A stretch of 64,000 nucleotides of DNA, taken from contig OY804575.1 in the NCBI GenBank assembly GCA_963680875.1, positions 27,695,034 to 27,759,033 of the forward strand, given 5' to 3'. Position numbers and translations under genes: made by a program. The notes beneath the pieces were generated by a model. The model was not told where the DNA came from, made no database searches, and was given only the letters and a program-made list of their open reading frames with translations. This stretch comes from Bathymodiolus brooksi. Its lineage: Eukaryota; Mollusca; Bivalvia; Mytilida; Modiolidae. Shown here in pieces: positions 9,951 to 21,208 of this stretch. Position 1 is the first letter of the stretch. Every line of letters begins with the position of its first letter.

Positions 9951-12900
9951 GTAAGTATACATGTTTAATATAATTATATGCTTATATCTTCTACTCATAT
10001 CAAAAACGTCAAGGATTTACTGAAGATTTCTTACAATAGGTATGTTTCATTATTACGAATACAGAATTCCTAAATCAGAGGAATTTTCCAAGTAAAGGAA
10101 TTATTAAGATACTAAAATGTGTCACAGTGCCACAATATGAAACCATATCAACAATTATTCCTAAATGGTTTGCTGAATAGTTAAATACGACAATGTCTGC
10201 ATCTCTTTTGTATATACGAAATTTCATTTAATTTGGGAATTCATTGGCACAGCTCAGCGATAAAAGGTATTACAAACAACAACACTACAACACAAGGGTA
10301 AAATGAAATCAAAAGCTCGGACGATGTTGTATCCGAGATTGCAACCAGGTGCTCTGAAAGAGGCATCTTTTCCTATGCTATTAAGACTTCATTCACAATT
10401 CCATTTAATAAAATCCGAGATTGAAACCAAGATATATTTTGATATAAGGGTAATAACAAAATTACCGAACTCCGAACAATCTTACAAAGGGAAAGTCAAA
10501 ACTCATAATTATATAAACAGACAAAATCAGTCAACAACCGGAAAACTGTGAAAACCGTAATGACCCTGACTTGGTACAGGCATTTCTAAAGAAATGGTGG
10601 GTTGAATCAGATTTTAAGGCGCCAAACCTCCCGCTCTCATTACGGTTCAAAGATATGTTATTAACACCTTGACAGTTTAAAAATAGTCATTGATTTAATA
10701 TCTACTTTTTCTTAATAACAATAATATTGAATTAAGTGGTGTAATGCTACGAAAGACCAGAATGATCTTGGAGATTCAAGATTCGGAATTCGAAATTCAA
10801 TATCTGAAGCTAGAGATTCGAACTTCAATATTTGAAACAGTCAGTTACACAAGAAATTGATTACCGTATGTCATATGTTTATTAATTATATTTTTGTTTT
10901 GCTGTGTTTACTTATGCAGTAATTTGTTAAAGGGCATTTAAATGTTTAGAAGGAATCTGACTTTGTTGGCTTTCCTTCCATTGGTTATTAGGATACTGAA
11001 TTCCGAATGTCACATCTTTAATCTCGAATGATCCTTCTGGGCTTTCGCTTATAGTGCTGATCGAAAATCTGTGCATGCTTAGGTCATCAACAGGAACTGC
11101 TATATGATTTCTAGTACTTCAAATATCATGATTTGACCATGAACAAAATTAGAACACTACCGTTTTCCTACAATGATTTTTTTCTTTGTTTACAGGTACA
11201 AAAGAGAAACCACAGAGCCTTTCAATAAAGGACATTTGTAAAAGAGCAAGCTTCTTCCTCCTCCCACACGAGGACAGTTGTTCTAAATACATCGACTGTA
11301 CATCAAACACTGTAGAAGAATGCTATTATCCATTTTTGTTTGACAAAGAAATAAAACGTTGTGTACCACCAAACATAGCAGAGTGTGGATCAAGATCTGT
11401 TCCTAAAAATCCATGTAAGAATATAAGAATAATGTATAATTCATAGAATTAGGGGTTGTGGTTATGGTGCTTAACGCCACTTTCAACAATATTTCAGTTA
11501 TACCGGTCAGTTTTATTGGTGGAGGAACCCGGAGTACCCGATAAAACCACCAACCTGCCGCACGTCACTGACAATCTTGATCACATAATGATGTAATCGA
11601 GTACACCTCGCCATGAGCGAGATTCGAACTCACTTTAGTGATGATAGGCATTGATTGCACAGGTAGTTGTAAATCCAACTACAATACGATCATGACCATG
11701 ACGACCCCTTCTAATTCATGGCAACAATTGTTTTGAAAAATAATTTCCTTATGAATAATGGTAAACATGTTTCAATTTGGCAATGGTAAGATGCAAATTG
11801 AAGGAAGCAGTACTATGGATAACAAACCGAACAGACAAATGTAAATAATAGTAGCGTTCAACATTAAATCAAATACAGTGTAGACGTATCATAATAAGAT
11901 GTCGGAAATCACAACTTCCCACAAAAAACGGTAGTTAGACAAGGACAAACTGTCATTAAACTTTCGAGGGCGCATTTCGTACTTATGCTCTAAAACCATC
12001 CAAAAGTATTCCATATATTAGATACAGTGTTCTGATTGGTTATTAGTTTTGAGTACAAGATGAAAAATTGTACTTGAAATGTTTTGTGACCGTAAGACCA
12101 TGCATTTCTAAAGGGTAAACCTGTTTCACGTATTGTAACCGTTGTGGAATCTGCAGATATATCATGCAAATTGGGTCGAGAGGACCAAGACTTTAATAGT
12201 TACATTGTCAGCATGTCTGCAAACAATTGATATGTGGAAAAATGTAGTTTTCGTTTTCTAAGCTTTCATACCTCTCAAGTTTCGTTTCGTTGTTTTTTTG
12301 CATAGATTCTCTCTTTTTTGTTTGTATCGTACCTTATGTGTTATTTAATATTTATTAGATGTTCTCCAGGGTTTATTTTCAATCCTTTATTCGGCAAAAA
12401 AAACCCGTTTGTTTTATTTGCGTTTTAAAGAGTGCATGATGGAAATAAAACCCGCCGACATCTTTTTACCAGTAAACGATTTAAATGATTCGTATAAAAC
12501 TAATAAAACACGCCGACATCTTTTTACCAGTAAACGATTTAAATGATTCGTATAAAACTAATAAAACACGCCGACATCTTTTTACCAGTAAACGATTTAA
12601 ATGATTCGTATAAAACTAATAAAACACGCCGACATCTTTTTACCAGTAAACGTTTTAAATGATTCGTATAAAACTAATAAAACACGCCGACATCTTTTTA
12701 CCAGTAAACGATTTAAATGATTCGTATAAAACTAATAAAACACGCCGACATCTTTTTACCAGTAAACGATTTAAATGATTCGTATAAAACTAATAAAACC
12801 CGCCGACATCTTTTTACCAGTAAACGTTTTAAATGATTCGTATAAAACTAATAAAACACGCCGACATCTTTTTACCAGTAAACGATTTAAATGATTCGTA

Positions 12901-13669
12901 TAAAACTAATAAAACACGCCGACATCTTTTTACCAGTAAACGATTTAAATGATTCGTATAAAACTAATAAAACCCGCCGACATCTTTTTACCAGTAAACG
13001 ATTTAAATGATTCGTATAAAACTAATAAAACCCGCCGACATCTTTTTACCAGTAAACGTTTTAAATGATTCGTATAAAACTAATAAAACACGCCGACATC
13101 TTTTTACCAGTAAACGATTTAAATGATTCGTATAAAACTAATAAAACACGCCGACATCTTTTTACCAGTAAACGATTTAAATGATTCGTATAAAACTAAT
13201 AAAACACGCCGACATCTTTTTACCAGTAAACGATTTAAATGATTCGTATAAAACTAATAAAACACGCCGACATCTTTTTACCTGTAAACGATTTAAATGA
13301 TTCGTATAAAACTAATAAAACACGCCGACATCTTTTTACCAGTAAACGATTTAAATGATTCGTATAAAACTATGATAAAAGTTTTGAATTTCTTTTCAAA
13401 GGCAAGGTACAAAATGTAATTTAAATATTTTATTTTCAGGTGATTATGTGGAAAACGAGTGTAGATCGTCACAAGGATGTGTACCATGTTCTGCAAGATT
13501 TCCAAGTTGCGTAGGACTCACAAATGGTCTAAATTCATGGCCTGATAGGGAAGGAACTCCGTATTTTGTTGTTTGTAAGAATGAAAGAGTGGTTTATCAT
13601 GACCAGTGTGATTATGAACGCAAGAAGGAAATATTTCATCCAGAGAAGCTAGCTTGCGTATCGATGTAG
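9725..13669 (+). CDS. Gene B: secreted three-domain chitin-binding protein, 224 aa
   Basis: Three exons: 9725-9950, 11196-11414 and 13440-13669, 675 nt in total, 224 residues plus TAG. Exon 1 has exactly the length of gene A exon 1 (226 nt). Donors GTAAGT and GTAAGA, acceptors TTTACAG and TTTTCAG; both junctions split a Cys codon as T|GT. Signal peptide MNTLSAVILLVTVAYSKS, then two peritrophin-A-type domains and the eight-Cys terminal domain. It is the closest paralogue of gene A (shared DCxVFYxCFGxLQHKY and [11 protein letters not shown]), in opposite orientation. Intron 2 is largely a 58-bp minisatellite. A TATA box precedes and AATAAA follows. Chitin binding is inferred from the family; the tissue is unknown. 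Confidence 0.88.
10440..10620 (+). repeat. dispersed repeat Z, copy 1
   Basis: About 150 bp (taccgaactccgaacaatct ... aaccgtaatgaccctgactt) recurs in reverse orientation at 20360-20516 and 27067-27215 at roughly 90% identity or better by eye. Lies in gene B intron 1. The 82-aa ORF here and the 73-aa ORF at 27104-27325 share a C-terminal peptide only because of this repeat. Confidence 0.8.
11196..11414 (+). CDS. Gene B exon 2: chitin-binding domain 2
   Basis: 219 nt, phase 1-1. After the junction Cys come [41 protein letters not shown] and NPC. Two codons shorter than the gene A counterpart in the linker before the domain. Confidence 0.87.
11452..11708 (-). repeat. tRNA-headed SINE
   Basis: Reverse-orientation SINE in gene B intron 2: tail side gcttaacgccactttcaac first, then central gaggaacccggagtacc, then the head with cgagattcgaactcac (B box on the minus strand). 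About 257 bp, nearly full length. Confidence 0.85.
12453..13378. repeat. 58-bp minisatellite, 16 copies, in gene B intron 2
   Basis: The string cgccgacatctttttaccag recurs every 58 bp from 12453 to 13323, sixteen units. Units differ only at a few positions (cgattt or cgtttt; aaaaca or aaaacc; ccagt or cctgt). The array ends about 60 bp before the exon 3 acceptor at 13439. Confidence 0.95.
13440..13669 (+). CDS. Gene B exon 3: eight-Cys terminal domain
   Basis: 230 nt ending at TAG 13667-13669. Order: junction Cys, [48 protein letters not shown]. The last Cys lies four residues from the C-terminus. Confidence 0.88.
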
Positions 13670-13727
13670 CAAAAACGTTAAGAAAATGAAACGATGTTGA
13701 ATTTGTTTCCTCTAATTCATTGTTTAT

Positions 13728-13733
13728 AATAAA
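13728..13733 (+). terminator. polyadenylation signal of gene B
   Basis: AATAAA, 59 bp after the stop codon and followed by T-rich sequence, as expected for a 3' end. Confidence 0.6.
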
Positions 13734-13734
13734 A

Positions 13735-14074
13735 TTTCTTCAAATATATTTTTTTGTTCCTCCTAATCATCACATGTCTATTTACGTTAAATTAGAATAC
13801 ACAGATCAAAGGAAATTTCTATTTCTACATATTTTTTTCGGTATAATAATTGAAAATGTACTTTTCTTGTGTTCTTTCATATAGGAAGAAAGATGTAATT
13901 AGTGGAATAGAAGATATCTTAACTTCCGTATTATCTCATATTACCGCCTTTTATATGGAGGTTTGTCCAATGTTTGTTATATTTTGTTCTGTGCAAATAT
14001 CGTTTCCAGGACAGTGATTGTTCCAAATAGATTGATATTGATATTTCAGGATAGCGAAACATAAAATGAAATAA
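13735..14074. other. 3' flank of gene B, nothing seen
   Basis: AT-rich, no ORF, no exon-like signals. Confidence 0.45.
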
Positions 14075-14305
14075 AAAGGTGTTTAACTGTTCTTGCAACA
14101 ATATTCAGTTATATCATGACGGTCAGTTTTATTGGGAGAAGAAGCCAGAGTACTCAGAGAAAACCACCGACTTGTTGCAAGTCACAAAACAAACTTGATC
14201 ACAATTGTATCGAATACGGGATTCGAACTCCCAACGTAAATGGTGATAGATAATGATCACATAGCTAAATCTAACCCAACTACAATTTTGATAACAGCAA
14301 CGACG
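14075..14305 (-). repeat. tRNA-headed SINE, diverged
   Basis: Reverse-orientation copy: aggtgtttaactgttcttgc, gtcagttttattgg, cagagtactcagag, and head gggattcgaactccc. More diverged than the copies in the carrier gene. Confidence 0.75.
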
Positions 14306-17194
14306 ACCTCAAATAAACAAAAATAATGAAAAATAATCTGAAGACAAAAACTCCAACTAGCAGTATTCTGATTGACTGTTATTCCAGGATGAGTACAAAT
14401 ATCGTATTTGAAGTTTTTAGGGCCGTAATGGCGGTTGAATTAAACATATTTGATTAGCTCAAAATATTAGTGATTGAGATAATGTGTGCCAAATCCCAAT
14501 TGGTAATATGGCTGTTGTTTCCAAAAGTCGAGTTTTATTTCAATTTCCTTATAAAATTATATTTACAACATGTAATATCTACATGAAAATAATATTCTAG
14601 AATAGAAAAAGAATGCACTTTCAAACATTGATTTTACCTGGATTTCCAATTAATTTCATTAGACATACCTTACATTCAATGTCATTACGTGTACCAATTA
14701 ACATGCATAAGGTACGTTTAAACAAAATACAGACAAAAGTATCATATTACATCCAGTAATACAATTATTGATTCTATATTAAATTTGTATTACACAAAAT
14801 ATACATTGCATGGTTAATTTCAAAAGAAATCCTTGGTTGTTTATCGGTACCAAAGCAAAACAATAACCAAACTAAGGAAGCATGAAATTCAACCTCCTGT
14901 CTTATTTTCCTTGATGAATTAGGATCATAGTTGATTGACTGTACAACGGAAACTGTTTTAAATATGGTTAATACCCGTATCTATCAGACGATGCTATGAC
15001 AAATGTTTTTCCTGAATGTTTGTATTTCCGCTGCTACGTTAGTGTAGAACCTTTCTTGATTATCTGGGTTGGCATTGGGGTGGACCGATACATGTTCAGT
15101 CAAGCAAATGTTGTGAGAACAGATATCACTTTACAATGTGTACGATCGAACTCAGAGGTAGATTGATCCATATTTCATTCTGACGACAGTACCATATAAT
15201 TGAAATATTGATCCTTCAAAAAGGAAAAAAACCCGTTCCACTCCAGGTATTTGCGATCCGGTCTAGAGTCCTTTCTTGTGTTTGTACTATTTCTTCTCTT
15301 AATATATATATTTGCTTGGTATTTTGAGTTTGTATTCCAAATTAATCGATTCTTTGTAACTAGATGCAAAGTGTAGAAACTTAGTAACAGCAATTCCATT
15401 TTCCTTTATTTTGTGCAACAAATCAATGACGCCCATATTTTGTCGATCAGTTTACATGTATTTATGTATTTTAATTAAAGATGGCTATGTAAGTTTAAGT
15501 CGTCCCTAGCATGTGATCTTTCAAGGTCCCCTTTAGTGCAACATTTAATGGAAATAACATATTAACTACATTGTAAATTTTCCTATAATTTGTTCAAAAT
15601 TTAAATGTTGTAACAACTTGTGAATTTTATATCAGCTATGAAAAGTCAGAAGATACCAAAGGGGTAATTAGAAGACGTAAATAGGAATTGTACAAAAAGT
15701 ATATTCTCTCAAATTCGACAAATCTAAAAATGTTGTTTGAGATAATATCCAACCTACTTGGATTTTAATATGGCCAAACATCAATGGATACTGCTCACAA
15801 ATGATGTTTGTACCCAGGAAAATTTATCCAAACTTGGGAATGCAATATACATGTACAATGTGTCAATAGTGTGAATTGATGGAACTTACTCCACGTGTCT
15901 TATGTCTTGCCTCTTTTTTGCATGCTCTCTGTAAAGCTAACTTAGAAAGTGAAAGGTTGTCTGGTTTGATTATATAGCGTTCCCTGTGTCCAGTACAAAC
16001 ATTACAGGGAGAACCTGTCGTTGTTTTGGTCATACCAATTTGGAATTTGAAGAAGAGTTTGAAGATATCAAAGGGGCAATCAGAATCTGTATAATATTCT
16101 TTTTGTGCTGTGTTATTTGTAAATAAGGAATTTGTTTTACCTTTTGTTCAATTTGTTTATTAAGATTGTATTGTGTCCAAAACTATGTTTGTTTCGTCAC
16201 TACAGTACACGACAGATGTCATTAGTTGAGGAGGAGATGCTGGTTAATTAAAGGATTATATATTTTCCTTCTAGCCCAAGATAAGTGCGATAATTTGAAA
16301 TCTGCATAATTTTTGTATTTACATTAAAATGGAGAATTTTAAGCAAGCAAGTAACAACTAAAGTGTCTGTTACCCTGATTGACACAAATGAAGTTTTGAT
16401 TTTTGGCTTAACTTTCATTGAAATATGTTAATGACATTTTTATAAGATACATATATATGTGTGCTGTTTCTCTCTTGAACCGTTTAAAAGATGTAATGTA
16501 TGAGTAGAATGCCCATCTAGAAGGCAAAGATTCCCAGGCTGTAAAGCCAAAGATAATAAAATTAGTATTGGCAGATCGTCTTCTAAGCATGCAGCGAGCA
16601 ATGAATAGTTGGTTTCTACGCCTACTCGGAAGAAGAATTTATATGTCATACTTATAATTTTTGTTATTCCTTATTAATCACTGATCACACGATAACAAAA
16701 TGATTGAATATGTCATGCTATTATGATTTGTTATGTTGTCGACCATTGCTATATTGTTAAGCCTCTTGTTTTAAATTTTCAGTATCTACAATCCAGTGAC
16801 CAACAACATTAATAAATCAAACAGAAAACAACGAAATGAGTGGAGCAACCCAAATATACAAAACTAAATAAGAAAACCACAACAATCAAATGAAAAATGA
16901 AAAATACCACACTGTCGAAACAATTCCTAAATCAATATCAAAATCGCAGAGAGAGGCAAATTCGATACCCTTAGCACACAAACACACGAAGGTCAACTTT
17001 CCTGGCTTGGTACAGCAGTTTCAATAAAACGTGCTGGGATTAACCTCGCTTTATTGACCCAAATGACTATCATAGGAAATCTTTGAAAGTAAAAGTTAAA
17101 GAAAACCGAAGGAGCAATCAAGAAAGGACAATCCAGAGACATTGGTAGCATTGGGCACACAAGACACTGGAGGAAGACAAAAGAAAAAAACACA
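14306..17194. other. intergenic, short repeat relics only
   Basis: No gene recognised. Short relics of dispersed repeat M1 occur at about 15650-15690 and 16045-16095 (agatatcaaaggggcaatcag). The minus ORFs at 15175-15399 and 16408-16649 lack domain motifs and splice context and are not supported. Confidence 0.4.
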
Positions 17195-17510
17195 CAACCC
17201 AACATAGAAAGTTAAAAAGAAGAGCAACACGGACCCCACCACAAACTGGTGGTGAAGCCAGATTCTCCTATGAAACACCTGCCATGTTGTGGTTGTTCAT
17301 ATATTAATAAAAGAAAGTCGTACAACCTCAATACTTATCAATAACTAATACATTCTTGAAATGCGGCAAATTTCGAGATGACAAGAATGTAAAAAATTGA
17401 TATCCACAAAACATTACACAGAAAACCCCACTAAAATCGGGAGTTAACGCATGTGTTCTGGGATGGTAATCGGTTTCTTCACCACTAGCGACACATGTCG
17501 TGTTACACTT
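17195..17510 (+). repeat. dispersed repeat M1, two relic segments
   Basis: Segment 17215-17290 reads gagcaacacggaccccacca, then gaagccagattctcc. Segment 17424-17510 reads accccactaaaatcggga, then tcaccactagcgacacatgtc. Both are single-copy relatives of 27930-28010 and hence of the 39-bp satellite unit. Confidence 0.6.
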
Positions 17511-17804
17511 TTAGAAATTCAGATGACAAGATATGAACTAAGAACTCCACAAATAAATTGGAGATGTTTCCCGAAAGGCTTAGAATATCCAAATCCAGTT
17601 GTAGCACAGATCTGTCTGCTTATATACAATATCAATAAAGGTTGGGTTGACTGATTGCTTCCGTTACATTATAATACAGGTAGATTTTGGGGGGTTTGGT
17701 TAGAACAGTTTGATGGGCCGATTTCCTTTATTCAGCTTAAAATGAGTAAATTTGCAACCTCGTCTCTTCAATTTACAATACATAAAATACTTCCATTTAG
17801 TAAT

Positions 17805-18052
17805 TTATTTGGAGTGATATGAAGCTTTAACACAAACTCTTAATTTGGGATCAAATATTTGTTCCTCTGCATGTTGTTCATATGAGCATTTCCCCTGGAA
17901 AACTACCCTTTGTGATCTGCAGATTGCAAAGTAAGGGGATCCTTCTCGTCCTGACCATGCATTTAGTCCATCCGAAAGTCCTCGACATGATGGGAAGCGT
18001 ATGTCACATGGAACACAATGGGATTTCGTACAATGGTTCTCAGAATATTCAC
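17805..18052 (-). CDS. Gene C exon 3: eight-Cys terminal domain (no own ATG)
   Basis: 248 nt ending at TAA 17807-17805. The reading is CEYSENHC, SHCVPC, PSC, GLSDGLNAWSGREGSPYF, IC, QRVVFQGKC, RVC, ending in SYHSK. No internal stop. AATAAA overlaps the stop codon. The plus-strand 159-aa ORF at 17882-18361 runs antisense over it and is a shadow. Confidence 0.87.
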
Positions 18053-21000
18053 CTGAAATATTATATCAATGAAAATAAATTAATACAATTGTACTATTAT
18101 AATAACTATGTAATATTGATTTCAGCGGTCACTAATATGCGACAATATTTACTAATTATTGAATGTCATTGGTTTTATACAACAACGTCACAGTTAAAGG
18201 TTACCGAACTGGCCAGGTTATTTGCCTTTTTGACTGTTGTTCTATATATAATGCCAACAGAAACTTACATAAAGTATTATAATGCAGCATTTGCATTGAT
18301 TGTGGTATTCGTATCAATAATGTATCGCCATACAATGCATTTATTTGAAGACGTCACATGACTGCAAGATAAAAAAATACTTCAATAAAAGTTGGGTTTC
18401 GATGTCATATGAGCTCCGGATGGATTTTTATTTTGCTCATTTACATTACCGTCCTTTCCAGTAAATTTTTAATGTCAGAGTATGTCTTTTGTTCAATGTG
18501 AACTTGGTAAAAAAAAATATGTGCATTATTTACAGAGTTTTGGGAGTTTTCGGGCGTAGCATACTTATTTTATATACCTGAGCACTTGTTGTCGCTCCAT
18601 TTAGATTTTAGTTTCGGGAGTCAATTTGATTCCAATTTCAAAATTGTTTTAAACTGTCCGTTTAATCTTGTATATCATAATAAGTGCATTGTTGTTGTTT
18701 CTTATCTGTATTTGCTATTTTATTTTGATGTCCGATATATTGACAACAGTGCTTGTAATATCGCCATACCCGCATCAAATCATCTCTAGTAATATTGCCT
18801 TACCCGTATTTAATAATCTCTATGATATCCCTCCATCTGTGATAACGGCGTGGGGGTATTTGTATTTATCGTCACTTTCGGCAATTTTGAAGCTTTGTCG
18901 TGACAACCAGACTTGCTTGGGAGCAAATCCTTGGCAGATATAGCGAACTGGGTATGTCTCTTAACACGATATGTTAGTTATGGATGTAGTGTTTATCTGT
19001 TAGAAATCACAGTATCGCAGGCAAGTTGCCGCATTACACTCACTTTGAGGTATAAGTTATACTAGAGGCTAGTGGCCATATTGCACTCACTTTGAGGTAT
19101 AAGTTATACTAGAGGCTAGTGGCCATATTGCACTCACTTTGAGGTATAAGCTATACTAGAGGCTAGTGGCCATATTGCACTCACTTTGAGGTATTTGCTA
19201 TACCAGAGGCTAGTGTCCATCTTACACTCATTTTGAGGTACACTGATAAAAGGGTTCACAAATACATGGAGATGAAGAACAACAATGAAGTCTCGGTTCC
19301 TAAGCTTTGTTGCTTTTCACCGAGATTAGGATGTATTTTCTTTCATAATCATTTACATCGGCATCTTCAATTGTTAACTTTATTGGATATCTGATATTTT
19401 AGGGGTAAAATTTCAAGATATTGATCAAACTTACATGGGTCCATTGGTTCATATCTACTACCACACTTAACCAGTGCTGGCATTTCACATTTTCTGCTTT
19501 CTGTATTAAACAATTGAGGGTAGTGGCAATCCTTAAGTGATGCTGTAAGAGATGATGTACATTCGAAATACTGTGCACAGTTATTGGCAACTGCAAAAAC
19601 ACCAGAATTCTGACAAACGGGTACCCCGATTTTTCCAGGTAATGGTGTCGTTTCTATGATTTTCACTGGTAATGGCGTCGTTGCTAAGGTTTTCACTGGT
19701 AATGTCGTTGTTGCCATGGTTTTCACTGGTAATGGCATTATGGTGCTTTTTACATGTAATATTGTTGCGATTGTTGATTTCATTGCTTGCTGTATGGTAG
19801 TTAATAGATTGGTTTGTCTAACAGAACCTATAAGAAATGAATATATCAGTATCCATTACAAAATTGAAAGGACAAAAAGACAAACAATTGTCTGTAAACA
19901 CTACACTAAATATTGAGCAGAGCAACACGAACCTTATCAAAAACAGGGAATGAACTACTGTGCTACTGCAGGCTAAACAGTTCTTGATCCATCAATGGCA
20001 CCCGTCGTCTGACGAAATGTTTTCTATTCGTTGATTAGTTATAAACGAGGAAAGACAGAGAAACAACCATTAGAAGTTACAATAAAATTCAAGTACATAT
20101 CTGAGAAAAGGTTGGGAAAAAAAACACAATTCAGAGAAACAAAATAAAACAACATACAAATCAAAAGGCCAACTAGAATTCATATTACAAGCCAGGAGCG
20201 ATATTTGACATTCATATTAAATTATGACTAACATGATCTCATACCTGCGTTAAGAGACGAATAATGTTCATCACGGAAGACTTTACGGTGACTGAACATC
20301 AGTAAAAAGAGGTGTTATTTGACGTTTAATATTCGCATCAGATGGATTTTTTTAACATCCATATTCTTTAGAAATGCCTGTACCAAGTCAGGGTCATTAC
20401 GGTTTTCACAGTTTTCCGGTTGTTGACTGATTTTATTTGTTTATATACTTATGAGTTTTGACTTTCCCTTTGGAAGATTGTTCGGAGTTCGGTAATTTTA
20501 TTATTACCCTTATTTACTGTTAAATTTCAAGATAAGATTAAACCTATTTTACCATTTTTTGAAATTATGATAAATACATAAAGTGACATAAAAATGGTAA
20601 TATTATCTACGAAACTGCAACATGGCATGGTCAACATTAACCACCTCGTGTCTAGTTCAAGAAAGCAAGTAGAAGTTATCTCATATGAAAATGAATATAC
20701 AAATATAGTGCGAGTTTCTTTTGTTTTTAAACAACATGCATAAAGACAACTAGAAACTATTTTTATATGTTCCAATAACCTGGGAGCCATAAATAATACT
20801 AAGCTCCAGTTGATATCTGATTCAGACAAATATATGCCAAGATTTGCACTTTTCATTGTTAAAAGGCCATTGCTCTTACGCAAAATGAACATACGTATCT
20901 AAATGGCGTGCCATATAAGCTAGAAAGCTTAGAACACATATCAGAAATTATTAAGCAACAATTTTTTTCGTACATATATTATACTTACAGTGATCTAATG

Positions 21001-21208
21001 CCGATCTTTTTGGTACACATGTTTTACTGTTAACTTCAGCTACAAATCCAACTGGACAGGAATATGGCACTTTCTCACCATTCAAACACAAGTAAAACTG
21101 GTTACAGTTTAAAGAATTCGGCAACCAGGACATCCCAGAATTTGCACACAAAGATTGGGCTTCATATACGCTTAGCATTAAAACTACCAGAACTTTCAGT
21201 TGTGCCAT
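17805..21208 (-). CDS. Gene C: secreted three-domain chitin-binding protein, 286 aa
   Basis: Three exons: 21208-20989, 19827-19435 and 18052-17805, 861 nt, 286 residues plus TAA. The third exon has no ATG and was found by its acceptor (TATTTCAG) and its match to genes A and B. The start at 21208 gives signal peptide MAQLKVLVVLMLSVYEAQS. Both junctions are phase 1 inside a Cys codon (T|GT). Exon 2 is longer than in A and B because a Thr/Pro/Lys-rich repeat linker precedes domain 2. The first exon and promoter lie in the left arm of a 1.6-kb palindrome. Function inferred from the domains: extracellular chitin binding. All three exons are intact; whether the gene is expressed is unknown. Confidence 0.86.
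18380..19027. other. gene C intron 2, nothing distinctive
   Basis: AT-rich intron sequence. The plus ORFs at 18586-18943 have no support. Confidence 0.4.
19028..19245. repeat. 47-bp tandem repeat, about 4.5 copies
   Basis: A unit containing cactcactttgaggtataag and agaggctagtg recurs with a 47-bp period in gene C intron 2; the outer copies are diverged. Unrelated in sequence to the 47-bp array at 2066. Confidence 0.88.
19435..19827 (-). CDS. Gene C exon 2: Thr/Pro repeat linker and domain 2
   Basis: 393 nt, phase 1-1. The first 60 or so residues are a linker with about four imperfect copies of TTPLPVK-type units, encoded by a short coding minisatellite. The domain follows: VCQNSG, NNCAQYFEC, KDCHYPQLF, RKC, VKCGSR and PMDPC. 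The plus ORF at 19656-19916 is its shadow. Confidence 0.87.
19905..20516. repeat. repeat relics in gene C intron 1 (M1 and Z)
   Basis: About 19905-20010 is a relic of repeat M1 (gagcaacacgaacct ... ggcacccgtcgt). 20360-20516 is a reverse copy of repeat Z (compare 10440-10620). The minus ORF at 20527-20892 next to it has no recognisable domain. Confidence 0.6.
20989..21208 (-). CDS. Gene C exon 1: signal peptide and domain 1
   Basis: 220 nt. Mature part: LCANSG, LNCNQFYLCLNG, PYSCPVGFVAEVNSKTC, LDHC. The Q-F-Y-x-C core is typical of CBM14. The donor GTAAGT is at 20988-20983. The plus ORFs at 21064-21382 are shadows. Confidence 0.87.

Noticed and set aside
17882..18361. Plus-strand ORF of 159 codons
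   Set aside because: Its first part is antisense to gene C exon 3 and the rest is AT-rich intron; no splice or domain support.
20527..20892. Minus-strand ORF of 121 codons in gene C intron 1
   Set aside because: AT-driven composition, no motif, no splice borders consistent with gene C, whose exons join in frame without it.
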